64,000 bases of DNA, from NCBI RefSeq assembly GCF_003573695.1, contig NC_039362.1, forward strand, positions 176,709,690 through 176,773,689, in the 5' to 3' direction. The stretch comes from Papaver somniferum (Eukaryota > Streptophyta > Magnoliopsida > Ranunculales > Papaveraceae). Every line of letters starts with the position of its first letter. The stretch's first letter is position 1. Made by a program: the position numbers and the translations under genes. This document shows positions 11,389-23,245 of this stretch, piece by piece. The notes beneath the pieces were generated by a model, which was not told where the DNA came from, made no database searches, and worked only from the letters and a program-made list of their open reading frames with translations.

Positions 11389-12452
11389 CATTGATGCTGC
11401 AATTAGATGAACTGCTGGGACGAATATTTGGTCTGATTTGTTCCCTTCTGCGTACCCATTGAAAGCTATAACCATGGATAACGTGTGGATGGTAACAAAT
11501 GCTAGACAAATGATAGCTGCAAAGTGAAATGTAGAACAATAAGATACAAAATTCATGTGGACTCCTTGTATGTTTCAAAAGTCCATTTTTACAAATTTAC
11601 CTTTTGTCCATGACTATTCTCTTTATCGATGAAGTTTTAGGAATCAACAATTATGTAAGAAAACCAGGAAAAGAAATAAAAAACTGGTAAGGAAGTGACT
11701 CACCAGAGACGAGAAAAAATGGCATCGATGAGCACCTCTCAACGTAAAATGTTGCCTTGCCAAACGCAGGTGTCAACAGGCTTAGACAGAAAAAGACAGC
11801 ATGGGCCACACCATGACCCAAACCACCAGCTGCAAAGCAAATTCAATGAAGTAAGCACACAAATAACAAGAAAAAAACTGAGGTTCAAGAGTATGAGAGC
11901 ATTGCAGAGTAATTGGATAACTCTTACAGAGCACAAGCCGGGGCACAGGACATCAGAACTTTGGAATGCCCAACATTGCAGAGCTAGTTATAATGGCACA
12001 AGCTGAACAAGTGAAATGACCAAATAATTTGCCCTATCGAAGAGATGTGCCCAAAACTGCATTTTGAACTTTGGAGATTTCCTATGACTCATTATAAAAA
12101 CATCCTCAAATTTGCATTAAACTAGATGGAAAATTGTAAATAAAACTACAATATGATTTGAATAGGGCAAATCATTCAAGAATGAAGTGCAATGTGATGT
12201 GGATAGTCTGCTTCGTATATTTCAGACTCGCCAAGTCAAACACCAAAAAGCTAACAAATGTTTGGTACTAATACCGAAATAGGTAGTAAGTTCTCAGATT
12301 AGCGATAGCGATAAAGCTTCTCATGGGGAAATAGGAGATCAAAACAAAACTATCTACAGATCTTACCAAGGGCGATTTGCATCTTATCAGTCAGATAAAG
12401 GCGTGGTTTAGAAACTCTGTCAGCAAAAGTATCCAGGATATCTTCCAACTTC
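11389..12452 (-). pseudogene. APH1: Captured fragment of APH1 (gamma-secretase subunit), three exons
   Basis: APH1 is a multi-pass membrane subunit of gamma-secretase, an intramembrane protease. Three consecutive exons are readable on the minus strand: 12452-12367 ([20 protein letters not shown]), 11829-11704 ([18 protein letters not shown]) and 11516-11389 ([20 protein letters not shown]). GT-AG borders are kept at every internal junction and the phase-1 joins restore the frame. The first and last exons of a full APH1 are absent. Introns are retained, so the copy came from genomic DNA and not from mRNA. The exons are well preserved with no stop, and the fragment sits inside a transposon-like unit. 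Confidence 0.9.
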
Positions 12453-13015
12453 CTGTACAGAATAAAGTTAGCAGTGACATTCTTAGTATTTCATACTGCA
12501 AGTAACAAGAGAAGAACAGAAAAAATTTATTATTTCAAGTTATTGGTTGGTAAGCATTGACCGGCTAACTCTACAATAATTTCTACGTAGAACACCTCCC
12601 TACATGTCTCCTTAATTGAAAAACTGAAGTCTGCCTAAAAGGAATTTGAAAAGACATCCTGAGGTTTACTGATAAAAACGACTTTTTCTAATAAACATTA
12701 ACTAGTACAAAATTGGATAAATTTCAACACACTCAGAAGAAAACCCTCAGAATTTCTTGAAAACCGGCAGACGTGACTAAGAGGATCGCAAACGGCCACT
12801 ATGCTGTTTAATGTTTATTGGAAACTATACATGTCAACCTATTGGTTGGGAAGCATCAAACAGCTAACTCTACAATCTAGGTAGAACACCTCCCTAAGTC
12901 AAACTTACATGTATCCTTATTTGGAAAATCCAAGTATTAATAAGGAAAATCAACTTACCAAAGGCTAGAATCGATTTGGGTTCTTGAATCGATCAAGATG
13001 TTCTAAAAATCTTCG

Positions 13016-13450
13016 TACTCATGGATCGAACCCAAAAACAATGACAAAACTCTGAATATAACCGAATCAAAGCACATATTTCAGTATTACACATATGTAC
13101 TCATGGATCGAACCCAAAAACAATGACAAAACTCTGAATATAACCGAATCAAAGCAGATATTTCAGTATTACATATACGTACTCATGGATCGAACCCAAA
13201 AATCAATTAAAAAACGCGGTGCAACACAAATACACTCATGGATCGAATCCAAAAACAATGACAAAACTCTGAATATAACCGAATCAAAGCAGATATTTCA
13301 GTATTACACATACGTACTCATGGATCGAACCCAAAAACAATGACAAAACTCTGAATATAACCGAATCAAAGAAGATATTTCAGTATTACATATACCTACT
13401 CATGGATCGAACCCAAAAATCAATTAAAAAGCGCGGTGCAACACAAACAC
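13016..13450. repeat. 82-bp tandem repeat with a 217-bp higher-order pattern
   Basis: Units starting ACTCATGGATCGAAC begin at about 13016, 13098, 13180, 13233, 13315 and 13397. Spacing is 82, 82, 53, 82, 82. The short 53-bp unit carries GCGGTGCAACACAAA and repeats with the block. Single divergent copies occur at 11176 and 10702. It lies near the right end of the APH1-carrying element. Confidence 0.85.
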
Positions 13451-13941
13451 ACTCAGAGATCATACCAAATCGACGAAAGTAAACTCTTCCAGTTTACTAT
13501 CAACATCAGATCTAATACCTAAACATTAGATTTTGCTATAAACATGAAAATTTCTCTAATCCGAGAAGAAAAAAACCTAAATTAAAATAAGCTTTTGAAG
13601 AAGAAAGGAAAAATGAAAACCTAAACTATACCAACAGTAAGGAAGTGAACCTACCGATTAATCTTAGTTTGAGTTCACGAATTGATCAACACCTCAGAAG
13701 ATCTTCATAGCCGGAGCTCTTCACCGAACCACAGATGAGAAAATGAAGAAGAAGAAGAAGAATAGATCGAGAAAATGAAGAAGAAATGGATTTGGTTACT
13801 GCTTTTATATGGACCAGGGCTTAAAAAGTTAGGTCCATTTTTCTGTTTTCTTTTTATTATGGACCTCCGATTACTGGGCTTTAGTGGGTGGACCTGCCAC
13901 TAAGTGAGAACACTATAGTAGGATCTATAGGTAATTCCTAC

Positions 13942-14062
13942 AAAAAACAAGCTTAGTAAAACAGATTTAGGTTATCTACTGTTGTGGTAGATTGAGAATG
14001 GTCATAGTTTTCTTGTTTATAATGGCGAAAACCCCTTGTCCAAGTAATCGGAGACGGAAAAT
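13942..14062 (+). repeat. 121-bp perfect direct repeat, copy 2
   Basis: It is identical to 10040-10160. Here the reading frame MAKTPCPSNRRRK continues into ISGEKSQKTEKG, so this is the copy still joined to the gene body. A 121-bp target duplication is not known for DNA transposons. The likely history is a short tandem duplication into whose spacer the element at 10202-13913 then inserted. Confidence 0.95.
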
Positions 14063-14522
14063 AAGCGGAGAAAAGAGTCAAAAGACAGAAAAAGGAAAAC
14101 GAAGAGCCAATCTTAAAACCCTAGAATTTGAAACCAAGGAGTGTGAGACGATGAAGAATGCTTTGAGAGAATGGACAAGTTTTCGAGAGATGCAACACAT
14201 AGTTGTAAACTATGTTAACCATGTGGTTTTCAAGATGAATCATGATGCAGATTATAGAAGCCAGAGACAACAAGTGTATGACGATATTTGCAACTTGGGA
14301 GCTCTTCGTAACAACTTGGAGTCTGAAAAAAATTATTATCCTATCTCGATATATGGTTCTGAGATTATGCGTGTCAACGCAGTGAAGAAATTGGCCAAGA
14401 TGCTTTATAGTTTTTCCATGATGTTGTCTCATGGCACAGTTTCGGAGGTCCATAAAACATGGATTCGGAAACAGTTAAAGAAAATTTCTGATCATCCCAA
14501 GGAGCTTTTGCAGATTGCAAGA
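14022..14522 (+). pseudogene. Unrecognised basic protein, N-terminal part
   Basis: I do not recognise this protein. From ATG 14022 (an in-frame ATG at 13992 lies in the leader) it reads MAKTPCPSNRRRK, then a strongly basic stretch of about 30 residues that could be a nuclear signal. A mixed-charge, probably helical region follows (KNALREWTSFREMQHIVVNY). The frame enters the hAT-like element at 14523 and ends within its TIR region. The second part of the same gene appears to lie at 17301-17612, in the same phase. No catalytic motif or membrane segment is visible. Confidence 0.55.
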
Positions 14523-17299
14523 GGGCTGGCAACGGATAACCGATATCCGATATCCATTTCCGAAATCCGACATCCTATAGAATTTAATCCGACATATCGG
14601 ATATCGGAATCGGATATTCTATCGGATATTTCCTCTTAACGATAACGATATCGGAATAGGCTGCTTCCGTTAGGTTAATATCCGATATCCGATAACCTAG
14701 GGGTGTACTTGTAATTTCCTACCCCTAGGTATTATCTATCGACTGTCGTAGAACCTAATCTTCTCTATTCTCTAGTCTCTCTAAGCGTTTTTCACCCCAA
14801 CACAGAAGACTTAGAGAAGAGATTCGAGAATTTTGAGAAGATTGATAGAGAGGAACTGAGTGACCGAGTTAACTACATCTATTTGATGAAGAGTGTGATG
14901 ATCAGAGACTCTCAGAGAAGTAAGTCATGAACCTAATCTATTGTTTCAAAGTCAGGTTTCATTTTCCCCCTAAATCGATTGCATATTTTGATGTTTAATT
15001 TTGATGTTCTTCTAATCTAATCGAAACCCTAAGGAAGTCATGAATGTTTTTATGTTTAATTTTGAGATTCTGAAAATCATTTTTTTCCAGAGAAAATTAG
15101 GGTTACTAATGCATTTAAAAAATTATCAAGTTTTGAAGTTTATAAAGATTATAGGAAATTGGTTTCCGAATTCACTAAAGCTGGTTTATATGAGAAAAAT
15201 GGTCACGGGGTTGCAATTTCTGTGATTGTTATTGTGGTTTTGCTGTTTCTAAGTATTTATGGTATTTTAATGTCTGATAAATTTTGATGATGTCTATCAT
15301 GATTTTGTTATATTTGCGATGTAGTGTTTGATAAAATTGCTCACCCGAATGTGAAAATATTTGGTGAATTAGTCTTTGAGACGCATATGTACCTAACATG
15401 ATATTATTTTTCTAGTTGCAGAAGAATAGTCCTGGAAGACAATGAGACGTTCAAGAGATTTAAAAGGTATCTCTCTTTGTCAATCCTGCTGAATTGTTGT
15501 TTGGTTTTGTTGTAGTCGTTGTCGTATCATTCATTGCATTGGTGGAGATATTATTTTGTTTAGTCTGTCATGTATGCATGTTTTTAGCGATGTGAGGCCT
15601 AAATAGCTAGTTGTAACTTATCTACTTATCTTATTTTATAAAATTAGTTCTGCAGTTCTGCTTTTCTGCTTTGGGTGTCTCTGCATACTATCCAAACCTA
15701 TTCTGCTTTGAATTGGTCCCTTTTCTGTCATTGAGTTCAGGATTCACCTGATTCAGAACTCAATCTTTAAAAGTTATTCTACAGAATCTATCTTTTATAT
15801 TGTGGTTGGTTAGACTCGGTAACAATTGGTTAAGGAAATTTTGTGAACATTCTTATCAGTATTTGGTGAAGTTATATCCCAGTGCTATTTAATTGGTACT
15901 TGTTTAAGCTCATTTTATAAACTGGTACTTGTTTCTTCTCTGTGCATTCAATTTCTGTACAATTATCTAGATTGTGTGTCTGTTCATTGTCTGGTTGATA
16001 TTTGAGAATTGTAGCACACTGAATTCCAATGGCTCGGCCTAGTTTCCACTAGTGCATTGTGGCCTGTCTTGAACTTAGAATTCTGAAGTTATATCTGGTT
16101 GTTTAAGTTGTTTGTACGTGACAAGTCTAGAACTCCTCTTGTTGTGTACAGTCAATCTCAGCTATATTTTGAACAGTAGTAGCAGTGTCAGTGTCGTTGT
16201 GAGTGTTTGTAAGAGGGTAAGAAGAGTAAATCATTAACATGAGTCTGCAGTTAGCCATCATTCTTGCTTCTGATAAGTAGTTCTCTTGCTCAATTATTGG
16301 ATATTTCAGTCATGAAATTCTTGAGGGCTAGAGACATTGTTCATTGGATAATGAATATAATGAATATGTTTTTATGGTTTTCATAGTGATATTTGGTATA
16401 ATTTAGTAATGATAGTGCAGCTGATGGCTAATAGCTTAGTGATTGATGCTACTGCTGTCTTATATACCCTGCCATATGTTAAAACAATTATCTTCAGTTT
16501 GCTGAAAACAGATGGAAAGAGTTAATTTGATAAGTATGTATCTCAGATAAATATTTGATAAGCATTGCTATGCTTAAGTGATTGGCTGCCAGACTTCTTT
16601 GATGCAGGTAAATATTTGTTTCTTTTCCTTTGCCTTTTTAGGTACCAAAATCTTATCTATTGTAAACTTCATTAGTACTATATGACCAGTTTCATGAGTT
16701 CTCTTGTGCACTCAAGGGTATCAATCTGACAGATTATTAACCTTGTTAGGTCTTCTGTGCACTGACCATGATGATATTAACCTAGGTCCATTGCATCTCT
16801 TAGAACAGAGCCACAATTATATTGTACTGCTCTCTGAAACCAGGTCTTGACAGATGAATAAATCAATTGTACTGCTCTATGAAACCAGGTTTTTGTGAAT
16901 GCATATATGGAAGTCGTCGACTGAAGTTGATGCAACATGCAACCAGCAAAGAAGATCCAGCCTGTTTGAGTGTAGTTTGTTTTTGTTTGTAGTTGCAGAT
17001 TCTTTTGTTTGTTTTTTCATGTGTGATGTGACTGAGGTGTTTGTGTGGTTTGCTTTTCTTACACTGAACAAAAAATACTCTATTAAGAAACTTAAAAAGC
17101 TTAAATTTTCAGCATTTGTTTCTGTGGTAACAAAATCGGATTTTAACGAATAAAAATCCGATATCCGATAGCTTAACCTTAACCTTATCGAATTGCATTT
17201 TTTGATATCCGCCGGATGTTATCGGATATCCGATAACCCTTAACCTTAACCTTATCGGTTCGTCAAATATCCGACGGATATTTATCCATTGACAGCCCT
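14523..17299. mobile_element. hAT-like DNA transposon, 2.8 kb, non-autonomous
   Basis: The left end GGGCTGGCAACGGATAA and the right end, read inverted, GGGCTGTCAATGGATAA match as terminal inverted repeats of a common plant hAT type. Both subterminal regions are packed with GATATCCGATA-like repeats. The interior is AT-rich and looks like leader and intron sequence. I found no transposase. The flanks share TGCA but no exact 8-bp target duplication, which suggests an older insertion. It splits the unrecognised gene at 14022-17612. Confidence 0.75.
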
Positions 17300-17300
17300 A

Positions 17301-17612
17301 TGCACATATGACTGCGTGAGAAGAAGGTATGACCAAAATATTCAGAGTGAGATTGAAAAACGAACAAAAAAACAACTGGAGCATCTGAAGAGTTTTCCGG
17401 TCATTGTAAACAAATTTCGTGCTAGTTACATTGTTGACAGGAAAAATGAGTTCAAGCTAGTTAAGAAACAAATCTCTCTCGAGGAAAAAATCCAGAAAGA
17501 GTTATTCAGTTATCTTGCTGCTTATAATTCTACATTGGAAGATTTAAAAAATTCAGAAAAGGATCTGGTGCAGGTTTTTTCCCGGCACCATGGACCTGCT
17601 GTTGCATGCTAA
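17301..17612 (+). pseudogene. Unrecognised protein, C-terminal part
   Basis: This open frame starts right at the transposon edge (CTYDCVRRRYDQN) and runs about 103 codons to a stop at 17610-17612. It is highly charged and looks like a coiled coil (NEFKLVKKQISLEEKIQKEL). It has the same phase as the part at 14022-14522, and precise loss of the transposon would nearly rejoin them. That they are one gene is my inference. I cannot name the family. Confidence 0.5.
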
Positions 17613-18171
17613 GCCATACTTCGTTTTATATGCTGAATTATTATAGTTAGTTGTTATTTTCTTCCAGTTAATGTTTTTCGTATTGTTGGGAATTGATTAG
17701 AAATACCACCTCCATAAATCTTCATATAAACACCTAAATAACCACTGTTGAAAAGATCTACGAACTTAGCCAAACAAAGCTTGTTGCATGCAGCGTGTAT
17801 GTATAGTACAAATATATTAAAAAGTTTGAGCATCACAGAAATTGGCATTGTGACCCTAAAATTATTGCTGTGATCAGAAAACTGTCATTTAGCATAATTA
17901 GAAATTAGTGACAGATATCTCGACGAACTTGTACCCTACACTGCTCAAGAGATATCTACCTACAACATTTACTAGAAAACTTGACATATTAATTGTTTGA
18001 TATGAACAAGATATAGCAAACTAAAGTTGTTACTTTAGAAAATGTGTCCAAATTGCCGTAACTGAATCATCTCATTAACAAAACAAAATTATAAACACCT
18101 TAGTAACCATTATCAAGTAGATAGAAGGAAAACAGGCAAACGAAATTACCAAACCGAAGCAAATTCTCATA
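17613..18171. other. Intergenic stretch, no supported gene
   Basis: This AT-rich stretch between the ends of two converging transcription units probably holds both 3' untranslated regions. I see no repeat structure or coding region. Confidence 0.4.
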
Positions 18172-18389
18172 TTAATAAAGTCCCTTTAGTAGGAGATGCA
18201 CATTGGGTCTTTCTCGCTTGAAAATCTCAATAGCAAAATCCCTACAACTGTTTACAAATAAATGAGAAAGCTTGTTACTTCCGTAACACAAAGCTCTCAA
18301 TCCTTGGTTACTTAACTTCTGGCACCCAACCACGTAAAGGGCTTTCAAGTTTCTGCAATAAAGACCAATAGCTTCCCATCCTTCAAGTT

Positions 18390-19510
18390 AGGGCTGCACA
18401 CTAACCACACCGAGACCGCAAACCGCACCGCACTAACCGCACCGCAAACCGCATCGAACCGATGATCCAACGGTCGGTCACGGTTTTCATTTTAATAACC
18501 GTTAGATCTACGGTTCGGTGAACGGTTCCATCCATAACCGCACACTAACCGCACCGAACAACCGATTAATAGGGACCGTCGATTAGTTTTTATCCTGATC
18601 AATCCTAGCCGTCTAGATTAAACATAGACTATATATATCAAAACCCTAATCTTACAGCAATCTTAATCTTCTTCTTTCCTCCTTCTCTATTCCACTCCCC
18701 ACACAACAACACGGCCACCATTAACCCCTTCCATCACCGATTCACCATGAATACCACCACCACCTCATTCTTAACATGATTAATAAGATTCATAATAACA
18801 ACTAGTAAATTGCTGAACTGTGTTGGTGATGGTGCCCTGTTTATCTCGCCGTCAAACTTGTATATCTCGATGTTGAGTTGAGGTAACGTTCTACTTTCTT
18901 GAACCTTGATTTTGAAATGGTTTCTGAAATGGGTTTTTGGTTTTCTATAGTTTTCTTTATTTGAACGATTTTTTTTGAGCTTTTATTGTCGTTGAGGTGT
19001 TTGATAAAATGTTTGATAGGAAGAATATTTTTGTTAATTTCTGTTCAGATCTTGGAAGTGGATGGAAATTCAGCAAGACATTACAAGAATAATAGGATTC
19101 TACCAAGTCATATTTAACTTGCAATGAGAATACGAAGAATTGGATACATAATTGGGGTGTCGAAGGATATGGATGAATTGTAAATTGTCAACAATTCTCT
19201 TTATTCATGTACTAATTAATTGGAAGTTAGCTTGAACTGTTGATTGTGGATGAATGGTTAAACTTGTTTGTAATGTTAGAAACTGAATGGATTTTCTGTA
19301 CTTTACTGTTTTTTTTTTTAATTAATTATTTACAATCTATCGGTTAACCGTCAAAAAACCGAAAAAATCGAAACTGACTAACACTGGTTTGAAACCGAAC
19401 CGATTTTGGTACAGTTCGGTTACGGTTTTGAAATTGATAGCCGCACCATATACGGTTAGGTGAACGGTTTTAGCTATAACCGCACCGAACCGCACCGTGT
19501 GCAGGCCTAC
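18390..19510. mobile_element. hAT-type element, 1.1 kb, with 8-bp target duplication
   Basis: TTCAAGTT occurs on both sides (18382-18389 and 19511-19518). The termini AGGGCTGCACAC and, inverted, TAGGCCTGCACAC form short inverted repeats. Both ends are filled with AACCGCACCG-type subterminal repeats, as expected for hAT transposase binding. No transposase frame is present, so it is non-autonomous. It sits in the C-terminal coding part of F-box copy B. Confidence 0.9.
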
Positions 19511-19596
19511 TTCAAGTTGTATCTCATTACAACATTTTAGCTGCAATAACTCTAGTAGTGGACAACCTTTCGAAATGGTCATGACTGCTTCATTAT

Positions 19597-19921
19597 ATTC
19601 ACAAACTTGGTTAAAAAGACCAAAATCAACAATTCCTGGGTGAAAAAGACATTTAGATTTTGATACTGTTTAAATGGACAAAAATGTAAAAATAGCCAGG
19701 ATGTAAACAGTTTCATCCTACCCATTTTCAAATACATTTTTTGATTTTTAATTTACATCAGGATGCATCCAGTTTCATCCTTGCTGTTTTTTAAGTTTAA
19801 GTCAGGATGAATCCAGTTTCATCCTTGCTATTCTTTTGGTGTCCATTTCACCCATACTAATTTTTACTCGTCCATTTGAACCATGTTTTAAAAATATTTG
19901 GACAAATGACCCATTTTCCGG
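19597..19921. mobile_element. Small non-autonomous element, 325 bp
   Basis: TCATTAT is repeated at 19590-19596 and 19922-19928, and removal restores the F-box sequence as seen in copy D. Inside, a motif of the form CAGGATGNATCCAGTTTCATCC occurs three times. Clear terminal inverted repeats are not visible, so its superfamily is open. Confidence 0.7.
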
Positions 19922-22399
19922 TCATTATTAACTGCATTTCCTGATAGATGCAATGCTTGAATCCCACCTCCACTTGCAATTGATTTAATCCCTTCTATTG
20001 TAAGTTTATGCACGTCGACTGCATCAACATGAGTTTAGGTCTTCGGACACCCGAGAAAGCCAATACCAGTTACGCTGCTGCAATCCACAATATTAAGTGT
20101 ATGGAATTTGGAACAGTTTTGTATGAGAAAACTTATTCCTGAATCAGTGATCGAATAAGAGTTTGTCAGATCGACTTTCTCTAAAGTTGCACAACTTTTC
20201 TCCAGGACTTCAAGACCTTTATCTGTAATCCGTTTACAGTATCCGAGGTCAACTGTATTTAAGGACGCACAACATTTTGCTAGGACTTCTAAACCTTTCA
20301 GTTACCAATTGATAGTATCTGAGGTCGATTTTCTTTAGGGAAGTACAAAATTTTTCCAGGACTTCTAAACCTTTATCGATAATCAATTCACAGTTTCTGA
20401 GGTCCATTTTCTCAAGGGATGTACAACGTTTTGCAAAGACTTTTCTACCTAGACCTATAATCCGTTCATCTGTTACTACCTGAGGGACGCCGCTTAGACA
20501 CAAAATTTTGTGGTTTTTAAATCGAATCAACAACTTAGAAAGGGTTGAAGAAAAGTTTTCCGGACCAATATAAGTTTTTCTACGTAAGCTAGAGGTATCC
20601 CATAACGACTCATGCATGTTGTTCTGAACATGGAGCCAGTGAACATGGAGCCAGTGACGACATACCAAACCAAAGGAATGATAGGAATGTTATTATTACC
20701 CCTACTGTCCATGGGCTTTTCACAAACACCCTCGAGGGGTAAAAAAGAAGTCCAAAGCAAAATCACAATTCGTTGACTTCCTTTTTTAACCTTCCACCTT
20801 CGTTCATTCTTCCTCAACTCAATATCTCAGAAAATGCTTCATCTCTCCTACCACCACCATCTGCATATCTCCCACCACCGTCACCATCTCCATCTCTCCC
20901 ACCACCGTCACCATCTCCATCACCGCCACTACTATCAGCAGATTTTTTACATCTTGTATGTTTCATTTTCAACAGATATAGAAATCGAGATTTAGGTTTT
21001 CGACTTCAACCAAATCACGAAATGGAACTTCATCAACATCATCAGGAGATCTTCTTATTCTTTTAATTTCTACATCAAATGAAGATTAAAGCGATTGAGA
21101 TAGAGTTTTAGGTTTTCGATTTTGGTTTCGGTTTATGGTAAGTATAGATTTTGATTTTGACGATGGAGACGTTGATTAATAATGGTTGAATAATTATAGA
21201 TGGGATCTTATGTTTTGTTAAAACAGGGATGAAACTGAGCTACTAGTGTTGTCTCTAGTGATGAACCATGATGAATGAAAATACTATTGTTGATGAATTT
21301 GAGGTTAGGGTTTGGATCCAGTTCAGAGTGGGGAAGTTACTGCGATTGATGTTGTTGATGGATTTACGAGATTTAGGAAGAGTTGAGAAGCAGGTTGCAG
21401 TTGAATTTGATGGGTTTATTCTAAGTTTGATGGGGTTCAATGATTTTAAGAAGAGAATGAACTGATAGAAAAGATTGATGTTCTGGTGGTGTTTCTGAGA
21501 TGGATCTCAAGATTTTTTGAAAATGGGTTTGAGATGAATTTGTGTTTGCCAGATAGATGACTCGAAATTGGAATTGTTTTTGTTGGATGTGTTCATAGGT
21601 TTAACAATTGAAGATGGTGGTATTGGAGACGAAGCTGAGAATGGGGAAGTAAAGTTGCAACATTTGTTGCTATACAGTGCTTGTGCAGTTTGAATTGCAG
21701 GTATAACTCAGCAAGAACAAGGAATGAGTGTATGCCTCGGTTTGGTTGTTATAGTAATGAACTGAATATGAGGTTTGCAAAAAGTGATGATGGTACTGTG
21801 AGACAGATATGAAGCTGAAATGAAATGTGTGGCTTGCAGGGTTAGTGTATTGAAATGCAACTGGTCTTGTAGATGATAACACATTGCACGCAGTTACACA
21901 TAAAGGAGGAGTCAGTTGATGTGTGTGATTTGTAGCTGCAATTGCAAGTGAATGAACAAGTTAGTAAGAAGTTGTGATGGAGATTGAGGTTCTTTGTAAT
22001 AGTGTGAGCTCATGGGATTGGTTATTTCAGTTGGCAATGAAGACGAATATCTGATGCGGTTGTTGTTGGTGGTTGTTGAATTGAGCTGAGGTGTTGTTGA
22101 GTTGCAATTGAAGAGACTGAGCTGGTGAGTGGAAATGGAGTAGTGAGCTAATGAATGAATGATGGAATGCTTGTTATTACTGGGTTTGTTGAGGTTATAG
22201 TGCAGCTGTAGTTAGGAGGTGTAGTTGATGGCCGTGCATTGGTGATGTTGATGTTAAGAGGCCGAGAAGATGATATTGCAGGTTTGTTGAGCTTCCAATT
22301 TGATTTGTTTGCACCAATGGTGGTGGTAGTGGATGTTGCAGTGGAGGTGGTTTGTTGTGTTAGAAGTAGTGGTTTGTTGCAGTGGACTTGTGTTGGATG

Positions 22400-22600
22400 C
22401 GTCAAACTATTGGAGACAACTTGACCAAGTTGCTTCCTCTATTGGAGACAACTTGAGCTAGTTGCTTCCTTTTTTTGGAGACAACTTGAGAAAGTTTCTT
22501 TCACTTTTGGAGGCAACTTGAGCTAGTTTGTTCCAGATTGGAGGAAACTTGAGCTAGTTGATTCCAGTTTGGAGGCAACTTGGTTATGTTTTTGGATCCA
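22400..22600. repeat. Tandem GGAGACAACTTGAGCTAGTT repeat
   Basis: About six degenerate units of 30-35 bp containing GACAACTTGAGCTAGTTG occur here, with a second cluster at 23270-23400. The reverse-complement family member at 45232-48739 has the same repeat at 45735-46110, which supports its being part of the element. Confidence 0.8.
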
Positions 22601-23174
22601 TTCATTCATCTAAAATTATCTTATACATATATCTTAGAGTAGCTGTTGTAGAGTTGTTGATGATGGTTGTGCTGCTGATGCTCATGCTTTAAAGTCAAGA
22701 GGATAAATGAATGCTTAGGAAGTTCAGCAGGAACTCAATATGAGTTTCCATAGCAGAGATGGAGGATATGGTGTTGTATGGTGGTGGTTTGAATTGAAAA
22801 TGTGCTAATGCAGTAAAGAGATATGAAAAGGGAGATGCTGGTATGTGATTTTGATATGTATATGTTACAGACCATGAACATCTGTGTAGTTTTATACATC
22901 AGTAGTTGAGCTTCCAATTTTCTTTGTTTGCAGCAATGCTAAGGTAGTGGATGTCGCAGTAGATGTGGTTTCTTGTGTTAGCAGTAGTGGTGATGGTAGT
23001 GGATGTTGAAGTTTTGCTGGGGGTAATTGCGAGAGACAATATGAACTTGTGTTAGATGCGCTCAAACTACTAGGTATGTATATGTTACAGATCATGAACA
23101 TCCGTGTAGTTTTATTTATCAGTAGTTGTATTATATCTATTTGGATGTGATTTTGTATGTCATTTTGCATTAAC

Positions 23175-23245
23175 AAACATGTGGTGCAACGGTAGCACGA
23201 CTGACTCCATGTCAGATGATGTGTGTTCGATTCACGCCGGGTTCA
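23175..23245 (+). tRNA. tRNA-Trp-like sequence (CCA anticodon), probably a pseudogene
   Basis: From 23181 the sequence GTGGTGCAACGGTAGCACGA matches the D-arm region of plant tRNA-Trp. CTGACTCCATGTCAG gives an anticodon arm with CCA in the loop. GTGTTCGATTCACGC is the T-arm/B box, followed by CGGGTTCA. The 5' acceptor strand (23175-23181) pairs poorly with the 3' strand, so a working tRNA is unlikely. It lies inside MULE-like element 1 and could be captured DNA or a SINE head. Confidence 0.65.

Larger units (their letters stand above)
10202..13913. mobile_element. DNA transposon, probably Pack-MULE type, carrying APH1 exons
   Basis: The 9-bp repeat TATAGTAGG at 10193-10201 and 13914-13922 is a candidate target duplication, of the length Mutator-like elements make. 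The ends share a GGTCCAACC / GGTCCACCC and GGAGGTCC inverted similarity, but the very tips do not match well, so the class is not certain. Inside are two tandem-repeat zones and three exons of APH1 with introns on the minus strand. No transposase is visible, so it would be non-autonomous. A Helitron is the alternative, but no hairpin-CTRR end was seen. Confidence 0.6.

Noticed and set aside
11371..12452. A working APH1 gene
   Set aside because: Only three internal exons are present. The start, first exons and last exon are missing, and the piece is inside repeats.
13095..13343. 82-codon open frame (MYSWIEPKNNDK)
   Set aside because: It is wholly made of the 82-bp tandem repeat and reads the same peptide in each unit. 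It is not a gene.
16877..17153. Open frames of 64-84 codons on both strands at the right end of the hAT-like element
   Set aside because: They overlap each other, are low-complexity and hydrophobic, and show no domain. Chance frames are more likely.
14514..17307. An exact 8-bp target duplication for the hAT-like element
   Set aside because: ATTGCAAG and TATGCACA share only TGCA. This may be decay, so no duplication is claimed.
23175..23245. A functional tRNA-Trp gene
   Set aside because: The 5' acceptor strand does not pair with the 3' strand, and the sequence lies in a transposon.
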